Assembly: GCF_000337675.1 (NCBI RefSeq)
Contig: NZ_AOIB01000016.1
Span: 36,672-75,055 of the forward strand
From: Natronococcus amylolyticus DSM 10524
Lineage (GTDB): Archaea > Halobacteriota > Halobacteria > Halobacteriales > Natrialbaceae
Direction: 5' to 3'
DNA length: 38,384 nt
Part shown: positions 24,850 through 33,061 of the stretch, piece by piece
Numbering within the stretch: position 1 is the first letter of the stretch
Layout: each line of letters begins with the position of its first letter
Program-made: the position numbers and the translations under genes
The notes under the pieces: model-generated
Told to the model about the DNA's origin: nothing
What the model saw: only the letters and a program-made list of their open reading frames with translations
The model's database searches: none

Positions 24850-24909
24850 CGGCTCATCGGTCGATCGTGGGTCGGCATACGGGATAAAGCTCCGGTCCCG
24901 ACCGAACCG

Positions 24910-25260
24910 TCAGGCGGCAATCGGCGAGCTCCCGGAGAGCAACAGGACGACATTGTTCGTCACGAGGACGAGGTACACCGCCACCATCCCGCCGACGAAC
25001 CGGCGGTCGAGCGGGTCCGAGAGGACGTGGCCGATCGCGACGACGACCGCGGCGTAACACGTCGCCGCGAGCGCGACGCCCGGCAGGCCGAACACGTCGT
25101 AGAACAGCACGGTGACGGGATTGAGTTCGGTCGCGTAGGGGACGAGAAAGAAGAGGGTGGCGGCGACCATGTCGATTCCCCAGAGGACGAAAAACGCGAC
25201 TCTGAGCCCGACCGTCCCGGGCGGGTCGAGCTCGAGCGTGTTCGATCGTTCGACTGTCAT
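24910..25260 (-). CDS. four-helix membrane protein, unknown function
   Basis: A 116-aa protein with a charged 20-residue N-terminus and about four hydrophobic helices: VAFFVLWGIDMVAATLFFLV, VLFYDVFGLPGVALAATCYA, VVVAIGHVL and VAVYLVLVTNNVVLLLSG. The motifs DMVAATLFFL and ELNPVT-LFY resemble the DUF5658-type small membrane family, but I would not assign it firmly. The ATG at 25260 (MTVERS) is preferred to a GTG at 25278. It lies 60 bases upstream of the DHH gene on the same strand, so the two may share a transcript. Confidence 0.7.
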   Translation of the reverse strand: MTVERSNTLELDPPGTVGLRVAFFVLWGIDMVAATLFFLVPYATELNPVTVLFYDVFGLPGVALAATCYAAVVVAIGHVLSDPLDRRFVGGMVAVYLVLVTNNVVLLLSGSSPIAA

Positions 25261-25406
25261 TCGACCTCGCCTAGCCACCGGGAGAAATTACGGTGCATCC
25301 TTGCGAGAGCCGACTGAGACCCACTCACACGGAACTTCGCCGGAAGCGAGCCTGCGCTCTCGAGGGCTCGCCGTCGCCCTCGCTCGAGTCGATAGTCGGG
25401 AGTCGG

Positions 25407-26150
25407 TCAGTCGCGGTACGTCGGCGCCGCGGCCTCGACCGTCTCGCAGGCCAGCGCGTCGAACGTCGCCTCGCTCGCGACCACGTCGACGTCGATTCCG
25501 AGTCCGGCGGCCGTCTCCCGGGTCGGCTCCCCGATGACGCCGACGGTCGCGCCCTCGAGCCCCGCGAGCGCCTCCTCGTGCAGCCCCCGAGCCGCGGCGG
25601 CCTCGAGGAAGTGCTCGACGGTCAGCGACGAGGTGAAGCAGGCGGCGTCGAGTTCGCCGCTGGCCGCCCGCTCGGCGGATTCGCCGCTGCCTTTGGGTCG
25701 GACAAGCCGGTAGAGGATCGTCTCGTGGACGTACGCGCCGGCGGCCTCGAACCCGTTGAGCAGGACGGGGCTACCGTGGTCGCTGCGGGCGACCTCGATC
25801 CGGGCGCCGTCGATCCGATCGGAGAGGGTTTCGACCAGCCCACTCGAGGTGTACTCGGTGGGAACGACGTCGACCTCGTAGCCCGCCTCGCGGACGGCCT
25901 CGGCCGTTTTCGGACCGATCGCACAGATGGTCGCGTCGCCGGGCTCCCAGCCCGAGTCGGCGACGAGTTCGGCGCCGGTCTTGCTTGTCAGGACGACGTA
26001 GTCGGCGTCCTCCCGGGGGGTAGCGTCGGTCGCTTTGACCGACAGCATCGGGTCCGGTACCGGCGTCGCGCCCAGCGAGTCGATCAGCTCGACCGCGTCG
26101 GCGAGGCGCTCGTCGTCTGGGCGGAACACCGCAACCGAAAGGTCTCGCAT
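25407..26150 (-). CDS. hemD: uroporphyrinogen-III synthase
   Basis: A 247-aa HemD, which cyclises hydroxymethylbilane to uroporphyrinogen III with inversion of ring D. The sequence has the diverged but typical layout: MRDLSVAVFRPDDERLADAV at the start, YVVLTSKTGAELV (about 74), TICAIGPKTAEAVREAG (about 94), VLLNGFEAAG, ACFTSSLTVEHFLEA (about 176) and TVGVIGEPTRETAAGLG (about 205). It sits four bases after the cobA stop and is last in the hemC-cobA-hemD operon, consistent with HemC making its substrate and CobA consuming its product. Confidence 0.9.
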   Translation of the reverse strand: MRDLSVAVFRPDDERLADAVELIDSLGATPVPDPMLSVKATDATPREDADYVVLTSKTGAELVADSGWEPGDATICAIGPKTAEAVREAGYEVDVVPTEYTSSGLVETLSDRIDGARIEVARSDHGSPVLLNGFEAAGAYVHETILYRLVRPKGSGESAERAASGELDAACFTSSLTVEHFLEAAAARGLHEEALAGLEGATVGVIGEPTRETAAGLGIDVDVVASEATFDALACETVEAAAPTYRD

Positions 26151-26154
26151 TCGA

Positions 26155-26964
26155 TCACACCTCCTCGTCCGCCGCTGTCGCCTCGTTCGCCGTCTCGTTG
26201 GCGAGGAACTCGAGGACGGTCGCCCTGGTCGCGGCGACCTCGCCGACGACGGTCACCGCGGGGGGCTCGATACCGACCTCGTCGCGGGCGTCGACGATCG
26301 TCTCGAGGGTTCCCGCCGCAACCTGCTGGTTCGGCCAGGTGGCGCGCTCGACGAGCGCGACCGGCGTCTCGGGGGCCATACCGGCCTCGAGCAGCGCGCC
26401 GGTGTAGTCGGGGAGCCGCCTGACGCCCATCAGGACGACGATGGTTCCGCCGACGGCGGCCAGGGCCTCCCAGTCGACGGCGGACTCGGGCTTCGTCGGA
26501 TCCTCGTGGCCCGTGACGATCGAGATCGAAGACGTGTGTTCGCGGTGGGTGACGGGGATCCCGGCGACGGCGGGGGCGGCGGTAGCCGAGGTAACGCCGG
26601 GGACGATCTCGAACGGAACGCCGTGGGCCGCGAGGAACTCTGCTTCTTCGCCGCCGCGGCCGAAGACGAACGAGTCGCCGCCTTTCAGCCGGACGATCGA
26701 GTTCCCCTCGCGGGCGAGTTCGACCAGCCGCTCGTTGATTTCGGGCTGGGGCGTTCGCTCGCCGCCGCCCCGTTTGCCGACGTCCTCGCAGCGGTCGGCC
26801 GACAGCCCCTCGAGAATCTTGGGGCCGGGCAGCCTGTCGTGGAGGACGACGTCCGCGCGCTCGAGCAGCCGTTTCGCCTTCACGGTCAGCAGTTCGGGAT
26901 CGCCGGGCCCGCTGCCGACGAGGTAGACGGTGCCGGGCTCCGGCGCTGTGGCAGCGTCGGTCAT
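26155..26964 (-). CDS. cobA: uroporphyrinogen-III C-methyltransferase
   Basis: A 269-aa SAM-dependent methyltransferase that makes precorrin-2 from uroporphyrinogen III, at the branch to siroheme, cobalamin and the archaeal siroheme-dependent haem route. Motifs: YLVGSGPGDPELLTVKAKRL (about 13-32), VVLHDRL, IVRLKGGDSFVFGRGGEE (about 90-107), GVTSATAAPAVAGIPVTHR (about 126) and TPVALVERATWPNQQ. The N-terminal frame remains open far upstream, but the true start is the ATG at 26964, overlapping the hemC stop as TGATG. It is a plain single-domain CobA without the CysG dehydrogenase/chelatase part. Confidence 0.95.
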   Translation of the reverse strand: MTDAATAPEPGTVYLVGSGPGDPELLTVKAKRLLERADVVLHDRLPGPKILEGLSADRCEDVGKRGGGERTPQPEINERLVELAREGNSIVRLKGGDSFVFGRGGEEAEFLAAHGVPFEIVPGVTSATAAPAVAGIPVTHREHTSSISIVTGHEDPTKPESAVDWEALAAVGGTIVVLMGVRRLPDYTGALLEAGMAPETPVALVERATWPNQQVAAGTLETIVDARDEVGIEPPAVTVVGEVAATRATVLEFLANETANEATAADEEV

Positions 26965-28085
26965 CAGTTCTCCGCAGGCTCCTCCGTGGTGGGATCTGCG
27001 TCCTCGCGGGCGGCGTCGATCAGTTCCGCGGCGCCGCGATCGGCGAGGTCGGCGGCGAACTCGCGAGCTGCCTCGGCGTGGTGCTCGACGGGCAGATCTC
27101 GGCTCGCCGTAACGGACTCCTCGCCGTCGCGGTCGAACACCGTGACCGTGGCGCGGACGTACTCTCCCTGGAGGACCGCGTAGACGCCGATCGGCGCGAT
27201 ACAGCCCCCGCCCAGCTCCGCGAGCACGGTTCGCTCGACGGTCGTCTCGGCGCGGCTCCGGGGATGGTCGAGTAGCGTCTGGAGATCGTCCGCGGTCTCG
27301 CCGTCGACCGCGGTGACGGCCAGGGCCCCCTGTCCCGGCGCGGGAACGAACGTCGTCGGCGACAGCTGCCGGTAGTCGACGGAGTGCTCGAGGCCGCTGC
27401 GCTCGAGGCCGGCCTCGGCGAGCACGATCGCGTCGTACTCGGTCTCGACCTCTCGACCCAGCGCCTGCTTCTCGAGCTCGGAGAGGTCGTCGAACCACTC
27501 GTCGACGGGTCGGTCGTACTCGGGTTCGAACTCCTCGTCGTCGGCATTAGCCTCCCGTTCCTCCTCGGCGTCGTTGCGCTCCTGGTGTTCGACCTGCAGC
27601 GACGGCGCGAGCAGCTTCTCGAGGCGCGTGTCGACGTTCCCCCGCAGCGGCTCGACCTCGAGGTCCGGGCGTTCGGACAGTAGCTGTGCGCGTCGGCGCA
27701 GACTCGAGGTGCCGACGGTCGCCCCGTCGGGCAATTCTCCGAGGGTGGCGCCGTCGGGCGTGACGAGGACGTCGCCCGGCCGTCCCCGCTCGGGGACCGC
27801 CGCCGTCACCAGCTCCTCGGGCTGGTCGGTCGGCATGTCCTTCATCGAGTGGATCGCGCCGTCGACCTCCCCCTCGAGGACCCGCTCGTCGAGTTCGCGG
27901 ACGAACGCCCCCGTCTTCCCCAGCCGGTGGATCAGTTCGTCCCGTATCTGGTCGCCTTTCGTCTCGACGGTGACGAGTTCGACCTCGTACCGTCGCTCCT
28001 CGAGGGCCTCCTGTACGAGGCCGGCCTGTCGCCGGGCCAGATCCGACCCCCGCGTCGCCAGTCGCAGCGTCCCGCGCGTTCTCAT
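26964..28085 (-). CDS. hemC: hydroxymethylbilane synthase (porphobilinogen deaminase)
   Basis: A 373-aa enzyme that links four porphobilinogens into hydroxymethylbilane. Typical features are LRLATRGSDLARRQAGLV (residues 7-24), ETKGDQIRDELIHRLGKTGAFVREL, DGAIHSMKDMPTDQP, VGTSSLRRRAQLL, PLRGNVDTRLEKL, AGLERSG, FVPAPGQGALAV and the dipyrromethane-cofactor Cys in GGGCIAPIG. Compared with the usual ~310 residues it is long because of an acidic insert of about 40-50 residues at 165-210 (EERE, ADDEEFEPEYD), plus an acidic tail. A T-rich GCTTTTCATACTCC about 25-35 bases upstream of the ATG (28085) may be the promoter. First gene of hemC-cobA-hemD. Confidence 0.95.
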   Translation of the reverse strand: MRTRGTLRLATRGSDLARRQAGLVQEALEERRYEVELVTVETKGDQIRDELIHRLGKTGAFVRELDERVLEGEVDGAIHSMKDMPTDQPEELVTAAVPERGRPGDVLVTPDGATLGELPDGATVGTSSLRRRAQLLSERPDLEVEPLRGNVDTRLEKLLAPSLQVEHQERNDAEEEREANADDEEFEPEYDRPVDEWFDDLSELEKQALGREVETEYDAIVLAEAGLERSGLEHSVDYRQLSPTTFVPAPGQGALAVTAVDGETADDLQTLLDHPRSRAETTVERTVLAELGGGCIAPIGVYAVLQGEYVRATVTVFDRDGEESVTASRDLPVEHHAEAAREFAADLADRGAAELIDAAREDADPTTEEPAEN

Positions 28086-28197
28086 GGAGGGTACTCATCG
28101 CCTGGAGTATGAAAAGCGCACGCTTGTCGGCCGCGCTTTCGAACCGTGCTCCGATCGCTCCGTTTCCCGCTGCGGAGCCGACGACATGTTCGGGACT

Positions 28198-28206
28198 GGA
28201 TTTATT
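28198..28206 (+). promoter_or_regulatory. TATA box for the truncated haemoglobin gene
   Basis: GGATTTATT ends 25 bases before the GTG at 28231, a standard leaderless spacing that supports the GTG start. Confidence 0.55.
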
Positions 28207-28230
28207 AGCGGCTGTTAACTATCCCTCTCC

Positions 28231-28596
28231 GTGACAGAGACACTCTACGACCGTCTCGGAGGCCAAGACACAATCGGCGCCGTCGTCGACGAGTTCTACG
28301 ACCGGGTGCTCGAGGACGAGCGGGTCGCGTACTACTTCGAGGACGTCGACATGCAGAAACAGCGGGCACACCAGACGCAGTTCATCAGCTCCGTGACGGG
28401 CGGGCCGGTCGAGTATACGGGTGCGGAGATGGAGGCGGCCCACGAGGGGATGGGGATCACGCCATCGGAGTTCGACGCGATCGCGACCCACCTCGACGAG
28501 ACGCTGTCGTCGTTCGACGTCGACGACGAGGATCGACGGGCCGTCATGGAGACGGTCGCGAGCTACCGACCGGAGATCGTCACCGCGTCGGACTGA
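28231..28596 (+). CDS. group 1 truncated haemoglobin
   Basis: A 121-aa globin starting at GTG. The N-terminus TLYDRLGGQDTIGAVVDEFYDRVLED shows the glycine motif and the B-helix Phe/Tyr pair (FY) of truncated globins. AHQTQFISSVTGGP covers the E helix, and AAHEGMGI carries the proximal F8 His followed by the usual M-G-I. Expected to bind haem and O2/NO in the cytoplasm. It is divergent from hemC, so haem synthesis and a haem protein share the short intergenic region 28086-28230, although nothing proves common regulation. Length is normal for this family. Confidence 0.92.
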   Translation: MTETLYDRLGGQDTIGAVVDEFYDRVLEDERVAYYFEDVDMQKQRAHQTQFISSVTGGPVEYTGAEMEAAHEGMGITPSEFDAIATHLDETLSSFDVDDEDRRAVMETVASYRPEIVTASD

Positions 28597-28602
28597 GCCC
28601 GG

Positions 28603-29289
28603 TTACGGCGTTCCGAGGGTTCGGTGGCGACGCAGCAGGTAGTAGCCGGCGAGGAGCGGCTGTAACGGCGCCACGAACAGGGTCAGGAAGGCGAAGCCGA
28701 GGTAGAGCCCGGGATTCGGCCGCCAGCCGTTGCTTCGAGTACAGACGTAGGCCGCATCCTGGTGGATCGCGATCGGAAACGCCCCGAAGGCGACCGCCCC
28801 GGAGAGCCCGATTACGGTCAGCAACGGCCCCGGAAACGCGAGGACGACGGCGACGACCGCCGCGACGAGCCCGACCACCGTCGTCGCGAACGAGACCGCG
28901 ACGACGACCCACCACTCCGACCAGCCCGGCGGCGTCCCGAAGCGACGGTGGCGCCGAAAGAGGTAGACGACGCCCGCGATCGGCGCCCAGAGCAGCGCGA
29001 ACGCCGCGTTGAGCCACGGGTTCGGTCGCCACTCGCCGCTCGCTCGCGGCTGTCGACGCACTCGACGCGCGTCCAGAAGGAGTGCCCCGGCTACCCCGAT
29101 TGTCAGGAGCGTGTACCCGAACGTGCCGAACAGGACTAGCCCCCGCTGGAGCAGCGGGACCCCGAGATCGGCCTCCCGGAGCACCCCGACAACGCCGACG
29201 CCGATCACCGGCGGGAACAGATAGAGCAGCCGCTCCGCGACGCGGGCCCAGTCGAGTTCGGCCGCACTCGAGGGCAACTCGAAGTCCAT
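28603..29289 (-). CDS. membrane protein with a duplicated WRPNP repeat
   Basis: A 228-aa protein with about five or six hydrophobic segments. Two homologous blocks are visible: SGEWRPNPWLNAAFALLWAP to FRRHRRFGTP (about residues 84-120) and SNGWRPNPGLYLGFAFLTLF to LRRHRTLGTP (about 186-228). Each starts with a W-R-P-N-P entry, contains a membrane helix and ends with a basic R-R-H-R and GTP. The duplication implies a pseudo-symmetric fold. I cannot assign a function; similar haloarchaeal proteins are uncharacterised. It is tail-to-tail with the globin gene (six bases apart). Confidence 0.78.
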   Translation of the reverse strand: MDFELPSSAAELDWARVAERLLYLFPPVIGVGVVGVLREADLGVPLLQRGLVLFGTFGYTLLTIGVAGALLLDARRVRRQPRASGEWRPNPWLNAAFALLWAPIAGVVYLFRRHRRFGTPPGWSEWWVVVAVSFATTVVGLVAAVVAVVLAFPGPLLTVIGLSGAVAFGAFPIAIHQDAAYVCTRSNGWRPNPGLYLGFAFLTLFVAPLQPLLAGYYLLRRHRTLGTP

Positions 29290-29362
29290 CAGTCGTCGAC
29301 ACTCGAGTCGGTCAGTGTTCGTCCGCCTCGTCGCTTCCGACGATTCGATATCACCGCCGCGA

Positions 29363-30709
29363 CTACAGCGCCTCCTTGTACGCCTCGAGGGTCTCCTCGA
29401 CGTCCTCCTCGGTGTGGCCGTAGCTGACGAACTGACACTCGAACTGGTTCTGCGAGAGGAACACGCCCCGCTCTTTCATCTGTCCCCAGAAGATCCGCCG
29501 CCAGCGGTCGGTCTCGGCGTTTTTGACGTCGGCCGCGTTCTTCGGACAGCTGTCGTAGCGCGGGCAGGTCGGCCGCTGTCGGCAGCCGTTCGAACACTGC
29601 TCCTCGAGGGAGTTCGCGCCCGGCCCGTCGCGGGTGAAGATCACCTTGAACATGCTGTCGGTGCCGGTGACGGTGTAGCTCGGGGCCTGCTCGGCAAGGA
29701 TCTCCGTCAGTCCGCTTCGCAGCTGCTCGCCGAGCCCGTTGACGTGGTCGTAGACGTCGTTCTCGGCGGCGAACTGCAGGGTCTCGAGACCCGCGGCCAT
29801 CGTGACGGGGTGGCCCGAGAACGTGCCGGCCTGGAACACCGGCCCCGAGGGCGCCAGCTGTTCGACGATCTCGGCGCGCCCGCCGAGCGCGCCGACGGGG
29901 AAGCCGCCACCGACGATCTTGCCGAACGTCGTCAGGTCGGGGGTGACGCCGAACTCGCTCTGGGCACAGCCCAGTCCGCCGACGCGAAAGCCCGTAATCA
30001 CCTCGTCGAAGATCAACAGCGAGCCGTGCTCGTCGGTGATTTCGCGGAGGAACTCGTGGTAGCCGTCCTCGGGGTAGACGACGCCGTGGTTCGCCAGGAT
30101 GGGTTCGGTCATCACTGCGGCAATGTCGTCGCCGTGTTCTTCGAAGACTTCCCGGACCGCGTCCTCGTCGTTGAACGGCACCGGAAGGGTGTGCTCGGCG
30201 AAGGACTGCGGAACGCCTGCGGAAGAGGGAGCCGGATTCTCGGCGTCGCCCTCGACCAGCGTCGACTCCTGGGCACCGTGGTAGCCGCCCTGCATGACGA
30301 CGATCTTGTTCCGACCCGTGTACCCCCGTGCGAGTCGCACCGCGGAGGTGGTCGCCTCGGTGCCGGAGTTGACGAACCGGATCTTCTCGACGCTGGGGAC
30401 GTGACGAACGACGAACTCCGCCAGGTCGACCTCGATCTCGGTCGGGGTGCCGTAGATCGGCCCCTCGCTGGCGTTTCGCTGGATGCCCGCGCGAACGGGC
30501 TCGGGCAGGTCGTGGCCCAGCAGCAGCGGACCCAGCCCCATCACCCAGTCGATGTAGCGGTTGCCGTCCGCGTCGATGACGTGGCCGCCGTCGCCCTTCT
30601 GGACGAAGAAGGGGTAGGGTTCGATCGCCGCCCGAACCGCCGAGTTGACGCCGCCGGGCATCACCGACAGCGCCCGGTCGTACAGCTCGCGAGAGTGATC
30701 GTCGGTCAT
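29363..30709 (-). CDS. hemL: glutamate-1-semialdehyde 2,1-aminomutase with a Cys-rich insert
   Basis: A 448-aa PLP enzyme forming 5-aminolevulinate, the first committed tetrapyrrole precursor in the C5 pathway. Features: [11 protein letters not shown] near residue 18, [20 protein letters not shown] (about 114), [25 protein letters not shown] (about 233) and the PLP Lys in [18 protein letters not shown] (about 265). Near residue 375 an insert [21 protein letters not shown], absent from bacterial HemL as I know it, brings four Cys together, then the family sequence resumes ([11 protein letters not shown]). The four Cys could bind a metal or Fe-S cluster. It is not in the hemC operon and lies 73 bases before the membrane protein. 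Confidence 0.95.
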   Translation of the reverse strand: MTDDHSRELYDRALSVMPGGVNSAVRAAIEPYPFFVQKGDGGHVIDADGNRYIDWVMGLGPLLLGHDLPEPVRAGIQRNASEGPIYGTPTEIEVDLAEFVVRHVPSVEKIRFVNSGTEATTSAVRLARGYTGRNKIVVMQGGYHGAQESTLVEGDAENPAPSSAGVPQSFAEHTLPVPFNDEDAVREVFEEHGDDIAAVMTEPILANHGVVYPEDGYHEFLREITDEHGSLLIFDEVITGFRVGGLGCAQSEFGVTPDLTTFGKIVGGGFPVGALGGRAEIVEQLAPSGPVFQAGTFSGHPVTMAAGLETLQFAAENDVYDHVNGLGEQLRSGLTEILAEQAPSYTVTGTDSMFKVIFTRDGPGANSLEEQCSNGCRQRPTCPRYDSCPKNAADVKNAETDRWRRIFWGQMKERGVFLSQNQFECQFVSYGHTEEDVEETLEAYKEAL

Positions 30710-30805
30710 GGGCGAGCCTTACGAGCGGGACGGCAAAGTAGTACCGAGGTTCGCTCGTCGGGCCGCGATCGAGCGGGCGACGCGCTCGCGACCTCGAGCC
30801 GACCG

Positions 30806-30811
30806 AAAAAA
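30806..30811 (-). terminator. oligo-T terminator after the Amt/P-II gene
   Basis: A run of six T on the minus strand lies 25-30 bases after the stop at 30836, within CGGCTTTTTTCGG. Archaeal termination at oligo-T runs makes this a plausible end of the ammonium transporter transcript. Confidence 0.45.
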
Positions 30812-30835
30812 GCCGCGGTACCCGTTTCGATCCGA

Positions 30836-32587
30836 TCAGACCGCGTCGGTCCCGGTCTTCCCGGTCCGGATCTGGACGGCCCGCTCGACGGGGGTGACGA
30901 AGACCTTCCCGTCGCCGGGCTCGCCGGTGTTCGCGCCCTCGCAGATCGCGTCGACGACCGTTTCGGCCGGGATGTCGGCGACGACGCACTCGATCTTGAC
31001 CTTCTGGTGGAGGTCGACCGTGTACTCCTCGCCGCGCCACTGGCCCTTCTTGGCGGGCTGTGAGCCACGACCCGAGACGTTCGTCACCGTCAGCGACGGT
31101 GCCCCCGCCTCGGCCAGCGACTGCTTGACCGCGCCGAGACGGTCGGGACGGACGATCGCGGTGACCATCTTGATCTCGCCGCCGTTCGGGCTTCCACCGT
31201 CGGTCCGGATGCGCTTATCATCGACGCTTCCGCCGTCCGTCGCGACGTCTGGTCCGCCGAACTCGGGGTAGGTGTCGACGCCGTGTTCGGTGACGTCGAG
31301 CCCGTCGCGCTCGTGTTCGGGGGTCACGCGGGCCTGTCCGATCGCCTTGAACGCGCCCCAGACGGCGGCGGTCGCGGCGACCGTCCAGACCGTAATCGTG
31401 GCGACGCCGATGATCTGGGGAGCGAACGCGCTCGCCTCGATCGAGAGGATCCCGCCGGCGACGACGCCGCCGCCGATCGCGGTGCCCTCGATCGACCACA
31501 GCGGGTAGATCACCAGTCCGAGCATCCCTGCGGTCCCGTGAACCGGGAACACCGCACAGACGTCGTCGATCTTGAGCCGCTCGTCGACGAACTTGAAGAC
31601 GATCGGGAGCTGGGCGCCGGCGAGGAAGCCGATCGCGATCGCGCCCATCGGCGTGATGAGATTGGTCGGCCCCGTGACGCCGACGAGCCCGGCGAGCATC
31701 CCGTTGGCGACGTACAGCGTGTCGACTTTGCCGTTTATCGCGAGCGAGACGCTCGAGGCGCCGAGCGCGCCAAGCCCCATCCCGAGGGCGGTGACCATCG
31801 CGACGCTACCGACGTACTCGAAGTCAGCCAGCCCGACGACCTCGCCGGCCGCCGCGCCGGCGTCGACGTCGACGACCGTCGCGGCCGTCCCGACGTTGAA
31901 GCCGAACCAGCCGAAACAGAGGATCAGCGTTCCCAGGACGGCGAACGTCATCGAGTGGCCGGGAATGATGTTGACGCTGCCGTCGTCGTTGTACTTGTCC
32001 ATCCGGGCGCCGAGCATCCAGGCGGCGGTGAGCCCGGCGACCCCGCCGACGCCGTGGACGACCATCCCGCCCGCGAAGTCCGAGAAGCCGAGACTCGCCA
32101 GGATCGGCTCCCCGCCGGGGGCGTACCAGACCATCGCGGCGACGACCGGGTAGATGACCGCTGCGAGCAGGAACGTGTAGGTGACGTACGCCCGGAGCCT
32201 CGCGCGGCCGGCGACGGCTCCGGAGACGATCGTCGCTGCCGTCATCGCGAACACCGCGCTGAACAGCCACATCGCCCAGTCGAACGAGCCCTCGCCGAAC
32301 ATCGTCAGTGGGCCGGCGTCGCCGCCGCCCAGCGCCGCGCCGACGTTGTTCGAGAGCCCCATCCCGATCACGAAGAAGACGAAGATGCCGACCGCCCAGG
32401 TCAGCATGTTCTTCGTCAGCTGGTTCGCGACGTTCTTCGAGCGGACCTGGCCCGCCTCGAGCATCGCGAAGCCGGCGTGCATGAAGAAGATCAGGAACGT
32501 CACGGTGAGTGCCCACATCAGGTTCATCCCCGTCGCGAGCTGCTCGATATCGGCCGTCGAGACCTCGAGGGCGATCGGCTCGATCAC
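30836..32587 (-). CDS. amt: ammonium transporter fused to a P-II (GlnB/GlnK) domain
   Basis: A 583-aa fusion. Residues about 15-425 form an 11-helix Amt channel: [72 protein letters not shown] and [13 protein letters not shown] (pore His). An acidic linker follows, then at about 474 a complete P-II domain: [20 protein letters not shown]-loop [19 protein letters not shown] with the Tyr that is uridylylated in enteric P-II, and [19 protein letters not shown]. Usually GlnK is a separate subunit that plugs Amt when nitrogen is plentiful. GTG start (32587) with GAGGTGGG upstream; a TATA-like CCTTATACT lies near 32705-32713, giving a leader of about 90 bases. Confidence 0.92.
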   Translation of the reverse strand: MIEPIALEVSTADIEQLATGMNLMWALTVTFLIFFMHAGFAMLEAGQVRSKNVANQLTKNMLTWAVGIFVFFVIGMGLSNNVGAALGGGDAGPLTMFGEGSFDWAMWLFSAVFAMTAATIVSGAVAGRARLRAYVTYTFLLAAVIYPVVAAMVWYAPGGEPILASLGFSDFAGGMVVHGVGGVAGLTAAWMLGARMDKYNDDGSVNIIPGHSMTFAVLGTLILCFGWFGFNVGTAATVVDVDAGAAAGEVVGLADFEYVGSVAMVTALGMGLGALGASSVSLAINGKVDTLYVANGMLAGLVGVTGPTNLITPMGAIAIGFLAGAQLPIVFKFVDERLKIDDVCAVFPVHGTAGMLGLVIYPLWSIEGTAIGGGVVAGGILSIEASAFAPQIIGVATITVWTVAATAAVWGAFKAIGQARVTPEHERDGLDVTEHGVDTYPEFGGPDVATDGGSVDDKRIRTDGGSPNGGEIKMVTAIVRPDRLGAVKQSLAEAGAPSLTVTNVSGRGSQPAKKGQWRGEEYTVDLHQKVKIECVVADIPAETVVDAICEGANTGEPGDGKVFVTPVERAVQIRTGKTGTDAV

Positions 32588-33061
32588 GAGTTACCCACCT
32601 CGGTCGTAGACTTTCCGTCCGGATTTGGTAAACGATTGTCCATACCGAGTCCACTACCTTTTGCGTATGTGTTCGGATTCACGGGTACAGCTGATGGAAG
32701 TGAATAGTATAAGGCTTAGTGTTGATGAATGTGTACATATTGTTGGCTATCCGTGACGGGCGTAGATATTTATAGGCAATATATTCTGTATAAGGTCGTT
32801 CGAGAGCGGCTGCGATCGCGGTCCCGACCGCTGACGTACCGGTTGCGAACGACGTTCGCGTGAGATCATCGACGCTCGAGGTAAATTTCTCTCTCGTCGG
32901 TGTCGATCCGCCCTCGCGCGGAAAATGTTGCCCCATCTACGTTCCGATCGACCTGCCGATGGACGTTCGTCAGAAACCGCCGACGCTGCGCTCATACGGT
33001 ACTCGGCGAGCGATGGGGTGTTCGTTCCCCGAACGGCCACTCGGTGACGGCACGACTGCGA
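32588..33061. other. intergenic region between amt and hemB
   Basis: About 474 bases without a gene I can support. The centre, roughly 32690-32800, is clearly AT-rich (several TATA-like runs such as ATATTTATAGGC and ATATATTCTGTATAAGG) and includes the likely amt promoter on minus (CCTTATACT at 32705-32713). The rest (32820-33060) is GC-rich, with short frames that lack halophile codon character. No tRNA or hairpin RNA is evident. Confidence 0.5.
32705..32713 (-). promoter_or_regulatory. TATA-like element for the Amt/P-II gene
   Basis: CCTTATACT on minus lies about 118 bases before the GTG at 32587, implying a leader of roughly 90 bases with a ribosome-binding site, unlike the leaderless genes nearby. 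Confidence 0.4.

Noticed and set aside
24850..25406. Second gene or mobile element around the small membrane protein
   Set aside because: Only the 116-aa membrane protein is supported; the remaining gap 25261-25406 shows word-repeat composition without terminal repeats or target duplication.
32747..33040. 97-aa minus-strand frame between amt and hemB
   Set aside because: Basic, Arg/Ser-rich and lacking halophile codon bias; runs through an AT-rich promoter-like region.
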